Assembly: GCA_019426215.1 (NCBI GenBank)
Contig: CM033394.1
Location: 35,152,423-35,216,422, forward strand
Direction: 5' to 3'
Source: Buddleja alternifolia
Taxonomy: Eukaryota > Streptophyta > Magnoliopsida > Lamiales > Scrophulariaceae
DNA length: 64,000 nt
Shown: positions 58,503-64,000 of the stretch, piece after piece
Position numbering within the stretch: the stretch's first letter is position 1
How the letters are laid out: each line of letters starts with the position of its first letter
Notes under the pieces: generated by a model
Database searches by the model: none
What the model was told of the DNA's origin: nothing
The model's input: only the letters and a program-made list of their open reading frames with translations
Position numbers and translations under genes: made by a program

Positions 58503-60586
58503 CTGCATTAAATGGTGGGAAAAACAACCGCAAATGGTTTACTATAAGATTTTCAATCATAATGACCCTTGGCATATTGATAATGGTGAGTTACAGAATT
58601 GTATCAAAAAGTAATTATATCAAAGGAAAAACTCTAAAGTGCAACTATGGAATGATAAAGAGTATCGCTAGGCAGTTCCTGGCAAATCATTGGTTCAGCA
58701 TAATTTATGTATAGCTACTCAAGTTAAGGAATATTGATCCCTCCTAATCTGCTGTCGGGATTGGAACATAAGAAAGTATAAGCATATGCATCCAAAGAAA
58801 GAATTTGGATGATTTGTCAGATTAAGATTTGGAATCTCAGTGAAATTGATTCAGAAATAGGAAAGCCATTTCTGTCTAGGTCTAGAATGTAGTAAGCAGC
58901 AATAAGGCTTCTTTATGGGTTTTGGGGAAAGCTTAAAAAGCAACTGGGGATAGTGGCAGATAGAATTAAAAGAGTCTAACTCTATGTTACAATTTGACAC
59001 AATTCAAATATCAAGTGAAAACATTAGAAGCTGTTACATTAATGTAAACGTGTCCGTCATGTAAACAATAAACTCTCATGTGGTGAGGCCAGGACCTTAC
59101 ATGGGGGCTCAGTGGCTCATGCATCTATTTATTAATGAATGTAAGGTACATTTAAACCTTGTGCTAATCCTCACATGTGAACCAGTTACATTGAAACTAA
59201 GCTTTTGATCACTAAACTATTTTGATTGGAATGGTTCAAGTGTCAGATGGAACTATCTGGAATTGCAGAACACTCAATAAAACTTGAATTGTAGCACCCC
59301 TAGGAAAACACCTGAGACTTGCAGCATGTGATCTGCTTCCAATAATACAATCGGATGTGACAGAACACCTGAGGATGAGAACCAGATAACATGCGGCAAG
59401 TGGGATGGACACATTCAGCTGTGAGAGAATTGCCACATACGATCTTTAAGCTCCATCTCTTAACCACTTGGCTTAAGAAGGTTATAGCCTGATCTTAATG
59501 GTAACTGGGGTATGAACCAACTGTCTAGAAGATGAAGTAGCAGTTGACATTTTGTGGTCAGGGTTCGTTTTGTTAACAAATACTAGACCCCTTAGTTGCT
59601 AAGAGTCAAGTTGAGCTATTTTACATGAACTTTACTTCTGAAAGTTGCACGCCAGGACAGGATACATATAACACTAAAAGATCAAAAAGGTCTTCCTCAA
59701 TCTTCTTTTATTTCTATTTTTTCTCCTTTATATTACTAAAGTTGAGATTAGATGTGTTCCAAGATCACCATAAAAAGTTGTTTAAATGGATATTTATAAC
59801 TGTAAATACGAAGTAAAACAACTGAATATTCTTATATGTAAGGTGTCACTCAAAGGTATAGCGCTGAATAAGGAGCCTTTAATGCAAGAAGATGACAGGC
59901 GGAAAAAAAGGAGAAAGGATTGGAGGTCACATATCAAAAGAGAGAAATGTGGTATAAGGGCTATCTAGACGTCAAGATCGATTTAACTATCAGCTATTCT
60001 CCATCAGTTACTGCCTAATTATCCAAATGATCAAGCAAAGTAATTGCCCAGATAGATAAAATTAGGTGCATCTTTTATAAGTGAATATTTGTGAGGAAGC
60101 ACTCTAACAAAATACATTTGCAAAAGCACAAAAAAATAGCAAAAGTCAAATGTCTAACAATGAGGATAATAAAACAGATTATGCATATATTGGAAGTATT
60201 TTTAATAGATGGCATATTTTTCACGTAAGAAAGCAAAAAATAAGTCCAACTCTACAGCTTCTACATACAATGTAACTTCGTCTGTACTCTAATTGTCCAC
60301 ATCAATGATCCAGAGCTGTTTGCTAAGCTACGGTACAACTTAAGCCCTTTTAGAATTTCAAGTTAAAAAGCACCATTCACTAGGCACCAACAACTATAGA
60401 AATCTAGCAACTATTTCAACTCTGTTATAGAATTAAATGCCTTCAATTTACTTCACCTCTTTGCACATACAAATATTATTAATGGTATATGTTAAGAACG
60501 GAGAAGAAAGCGTACATGTTCAACACCAATACCAACGAAAAGCGTAAAAAAAAAGAAAAAAAAAAGGACAAGTAAGGCAGAAGAAC
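58503..60586 (-). other. Intron 3 of the SOS1-like locus
   Basis: A 2.1-kb intron. The segment at 59040-59560 has a less AT-rich, repeat-like texture but I could not define ends. A T-rich run lies at 59690-59735 and an A-rich run near 60546. No gene was recognised. Confidence 0.55.
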
Positions 60587-60860
60587 CTTTATCCAGTGCA
60601 CTTCCATTGAAAATGAACTCTCAAAAAGAAGCGCAGGAAGGAACACGGCCAAGAGAAGATCAGGATGAATGTTTGCCCCTGCAGAATTAGCAATTATGAC
60701 AGCATTTGTTAATAGCTCATAGATTAACAAATATATAACATGTGCTTTAGCAAAGACTGCATGAAATAAATAATTTGCAACTTTGAAGAGAAGTTACTAT
60801 CAAACTTACACAGACGAATCCCATTGCCAATCTTTCCCAACCGGTGATGTGTTCCATATT

Positions 60861-63145
60861 CTGCAATATCAGTGGATTTAGATCTTGACAACTTAAGACT
60901 GATTCTGATGTTTTTTCAGTAGTGCATCACATTGTACAGCATTAAGTTAACCAAATTCAGTTATTAACACGATCTAAACAAAAAATACGAGGAAGTCGAT
61001 CACTGTTAAGTAGAGGAATTTATACCAAAAGCAACTCGCGAGCATGAGAGATCAATGTAGTGCAGGTTACTTAAGGATGAATTTGTCTCGACAGGGAATG
61101 ATTGTTAGTATATATGTTGTGACCCTGCTTTAAACTTTGTTCTTAGGGAGTAGTGACCTGTAAATATACTACTATTACTATATCATTAGTTTTAAAACTA
61201 AAAATTGATTTGTCTTTCATCTTAGCGAACAAAAAGAACCATAAGAGAATCTGTCATCTTCTTCTTCAAATGCATAATCCATCATTATTCAGTTGCACAT
61301 CCAAAACAAAATATTCCTTAAAAACAAATTAAAGGGAAATCGATCATTTGCCTTCACAATAATTTCTTATTTCTTCTTCTTCTTCTTCAAATGGTAGACT
61401 CTCGAGTCAAGGTCATAGTTTGAAATCAATTTTGAAATTAGCCCAGTGGGGTTCATTGCCTCTCCTCCTCAATGATTTCTCATGCTCTTTTGGGTTTTTT
61501 CTCATTGCGGTAAAATATTGTTTGGACTCACGCTAACACACACCCACAGATTCCGCCATTAACGAGTCAAAAATAAAGATATTATCTTTTTTTATGCACG
61601 CACCGAAAATATATTCTTGAAAAATGAAATACACCAAACACAATGCACTGGATCATTCTTAATGAAGATGTTTTGTGCTTGCATTTCCAATTTATAATTT
61701 TAATAGTAAGCATACATACATCGATGATTTTAAGTGTGTCTATTGAGTTTGCATTTTTTGCCAAATAAAAAGATATTGACGAACCAAACAGATTGGAGCC
61801 GGGAGGGAGAGGACGACGATATATACCAGTGGTAGAGATTAATGGCTGATTGAACTGTTGTAGAGTCGGTTGAGATGATAGAGGGTCGCTGGGAATTCTG
61901 GCGTGGCTCAGTGAAGAAGACTCGACAGATTGGTGGAGTTGTTAATTGAGGAGTTCTTTGATTAAAAATATAATATCAATTGAGTTTGTGGCTTCGATCC
62001 AACCAGATGTGTGAATTTTTTTTCTATTTATATAATAGTTCTTTATTTATAATTTGTAATTCATTGTTATTAGTTTGTAATAAAATTTTGCTGATGATAA
62101 TTGTTGATTCGATTTTCAATGTAATGATGTAACCGTCTCAATTATATATAAAAAAAAGATGTGTCGGCATTAAAATTTACCTTAGCAATTTGATCCATTT
62201 TTCTTTTTGTCCTCTTAATTTTTAAGTTAGCATTCAGAAAGTATGTAGATAAAATAATAAATTAATTTAAATTGATCAAAATTTCCAAAAAACACTAAAA
62301 ATAGAGAAGGATTATAGACGTTATCAAAATAAAAGTCTTATAAATCAGTAGTCTGAATTACAAATTGAAGAAAAAAAATCAAAGTGTTAGAAACAAGAAA
62401 GGAGATGAAGACTACAAATAAGATGTATGAAATACTTGAATCTTCTGAATTTTGCATCTATCAAAGTGTTTGCTCTTGTTTTTGACCAACACAGAAAAAT
62501 GAAAGTGTTCGACAACAATCTAAAAAATATATATTTTATAATAATGCAGAAATATTAAATGAATGAATAAAAACTTTTAAGACATGTTGTATTAAAATTT
62601 ATTATATTAAAACATTAAAAAAAACTCTCAGCTTGTTAGAATTATTTTAATGCAATTGGTTCTTGAAGACATACATAAATATAATTTTCACCTTTTAGCG
62701 TTTGAAAATTGAAACAAGCACTCATCAATCAAAATTAGGATTCTTGATTTATTTACAGATGAAGAAAATCGATGACAGAGGAGATAAAGAGAGAAATGCC
62801 TAATTTTTCCATAAAAGTGAGATAACCCAATAAATTATGTTGCTGGCTAATAAATAATGATAGAGAGAGAAATAGTGATGAATCATTCCATTATTTACTA
62901 GGAGAGAGATTGTTTAATATTTTCCAAACTTATTTCATTGACCAATGAGGGGTATAATTGGGATATTGTTGAATTTGCTCTGGCATGAGGAAAAGTGCTC
63001 TGGCATTATCAGTAGCCATACAAAATTAATATGGATTGCGTATGCTTGTCGTGCAGGCACTACACCATTTTGTAATAGAGGAACTCGTGTGGATAAAATT
63101 TGATTTAGAATTCAATTAACTACACTGGAATAGAAACAAACAAAC
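60861..63145 (-). other. Intron 1 of the SOS1-like locus
   Basis: A 2.3-kb intron, GTTTGT donor and TTGCAG acceptor. It contains a short (CTT)n run (61373-61398) and a GC-richer patch (61795-61940) whose origin I cannot name. No reading frame of note. Confidence 0.55.
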
Positions 63146-63352
63146 CTAAGACGCCAGAACAAGCAGCGCTACAGTGTAGGGCACGCGCATGCCTCTGAGA
63201 GCGTGGCGACTCGCAATCCCCAACACTAAGCTAATTCCGACGAATATCACGGCGTCTGTTGGATTAGAGGAAAAAGAAGAAGAAGAGGAAGAGTCCTCTT
63301 CCAATACTCTCAACGGCAACGACATGGTTTCAAGTGTCAAAATTGACGCCAT

Positions 63353-63532
63353 GGATTGAGCTTCACCACTTAGAGTTCAATCTTGAGAGAGACGAATTTG
63401 TTCATGCAATTGAAGCTTCTTGAGATCACAATACAGTAAGTAGTACAGTGATGATATAAAATATGAATAGTTCGCAGAGTTGAAAATTTGTCGTATGGTG
63501 TTTTAGTGTGTGAGAGAATCGCTTGGTACGGT
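63353..63532 (-). promoter_or_regulatory. 5' leader / promoter side of the SOS1-like locus
   Basis: Position only: about 180 bp upstream of the start Met of exon 1. No unmistakable TATA box or other element stands out. A tandem repeat begins directly beyond, so the promoter may be disrupted. Confidence 0.3.
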
Positions 63533-63900
63533 GGAATGGAATTAGATGGGAATGGAATGAAATCAAGATGGAAAAGTAATGATATTTAATATACTATTCC
63601 TATGTTTAGTATGTAAAGGAATGAAAAAGGAACACCATTCTTTGGTTCATTCCAATCCCAAGATGGGAAAGGAATAATATTTAATATAGGATTCATACGT
63701 TTGGAATGATATTTAATATAGGGTTCCTATATTTAGTATGTAAAGGAATGAAAAAGGAATGGAATCACCATTCTTTGGTTCATTCCAATCCCAAGATGGG
63801 AAAAGAATGATATTTAATATAGGATTCCTACGTTTGGTATATAAAGCAATGAAAAAGGAATGGAATCAGCATTCTTTAGTTCATTCCAATCTCATGATTG
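63533..63900. repeat. Tandem repeat with GGAATG/CATTCC words
   Basis: About 2.5 units of roughly 120 bp, with CCATTCTTTGGTTCATTCC, CCAAGATGGGAAA and TATTTAATATA. Units begin near 63574, 63695 and 63809. Outer words GGAATGGAAT and CATTCCAAT are inverted, so it may be a MITE with an amplified interior. Confidence 0.65.
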
Positions 63901-64000
63901 ACAATTAGCAATTCACTCGGATGAATGAAATGAAAAAGATTTCAAAGACCAAATTACCCTTTAATTGAATTTTTCTAAAATAAAATTTATTGTATTTTTG
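63901..64000. other. Right edge, nothing recognised
   Basis: 100 bp of AT-rich text. Confidence 0.4.

Larger units (their letters stand above)
47355..63352 (-). pseudogene. SOS1: SOS1/NHX7-like plasma-membrane Na+/H+ antiporter, decayed
   Basis: SOS1 exports Na+ in exchange for H+. Exons, by splice sites and frame: 63352-63146, 60860-60810, 60678-60587, 58502-58425, 58351-58194, 58019-57918, 57847-57730, 56865-56816, 56741-56676, 52762-52718, 52355-52300, 51628-51444, 50521-50474, 50296-50189, 49704-49481, 47861-47559, 47437-47355. Recognisable: GISLVLGIASRHALRG and VPYTVALL (exon 1), FLPALLFESSF, LLAGPGVLIS, LLSATDPVAVVALLKELGAS, GLRGAVALSLALS, GGIVFLTLIVNGSTTQF, YTKYEMLNKAL, QSVDEAIDLV. 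Damage: exon 1 ends in TAG, out of frame with exon 2; EGES is EGGS; the exon 10 acceptor is GG; exon 15 has an apparent 8-nt deletion; the tail stops near residue 640 where the family has about 1,100-1,150. Inserted DNA occupies introns. Family identity is secure; pseudogene status is strong inference. A short NHX8-like form is the alternative for the C-terminus only. Confidence 0.9.

Noticed and set aside
1..64000. CRISPR arrays, rRNA genes, bacterial promoters or operons
   Set aside because: None seen; the tandem repeats present lack unique spacers of even size and the genome is eukaryotic.

Overview
This is an AT-rich stretch of a eudicot plant nuclear genome. It holds a plant-type SOS1/NHX7 Na+/H+ antiporter locus with short GT-AG introns, plus plant lineages of LTR retrotransposons (SIRE-like and TNT/Tork-like Ty1/copia, Athila/Tat-like Ty3/gypsy), Mutator-type and Myb/SANT-type transposon genes, and many MITEs. 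No rRNA, tRNA, CRISPR or bacterial-type operon was seen. No clearly intact host gene was found. Most of the left 47 kb is layered transposable elements; the right 16 kb is one decayed antiporter gene on the minus strand.

Layout. 1-1912: 3' end and LTR of a gypsy element. 1913-4560: LTR remnant, a hAT-type MITE with a perfect 8-bp target duplication, AT-rich degenerate repeats. 4560-7819: leader, primer site and LTR of a minus-strand LTR element with a fold-back element in its LTR. 7820-11115: MITEs, a His-rich fragment resembling an IAR1/KE4 zinc transporter, a Tourist-like MITE. 11687-18860 (continued at 46135-46640): an old transposon territory with a Myb/SANT-like fragment, 2.4 kb of GACGTA-rich repeats, a broken DUF1985-type gene and a 219-bp tandem repeat.

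18917-44933 is a four-level nest. A tandem repeat received a MITE-like element (18861-46134). That element received a SIRE-like copia element (18917-44933, minus; about 13.7 kb once its passengers are removed). The SIRE-like element received two further elements, each with a perfect 5-bp target duplication: a gypsy element (23932-31235, plus) that carries only gag-protease, and a TNT/Tork-like copia element (33274-38255, minus). The open frames and repeats of each host rejoin across each insertion, so the order of events can be read directly.

The most unusual item is the accessory gene of the SIRE-like element, between RNase H and the 3' LTR. Pieced across the gypsy insertion it spans about 1,370 codons and appears to contain two 76-83-nt GT-AG introns, each with an in-frame stop if unspliced.

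47355-63352 is a SOS1/NHX7-like gene whose 17 exons can be followed, covering the membrane antiporter domain and the start of the cytosolic tail. It carries a shortened and frameshifted exon 1, an EGES-to-EGGS change, a lost splice acceptor before exon 10, an apparent 8-nt deletion in exon 15, and no cyclic-nucleotide-binding or autoinhibitory C-terminus. I call it a pseudogene. All of this was read by eye; no alignment or database search was run.
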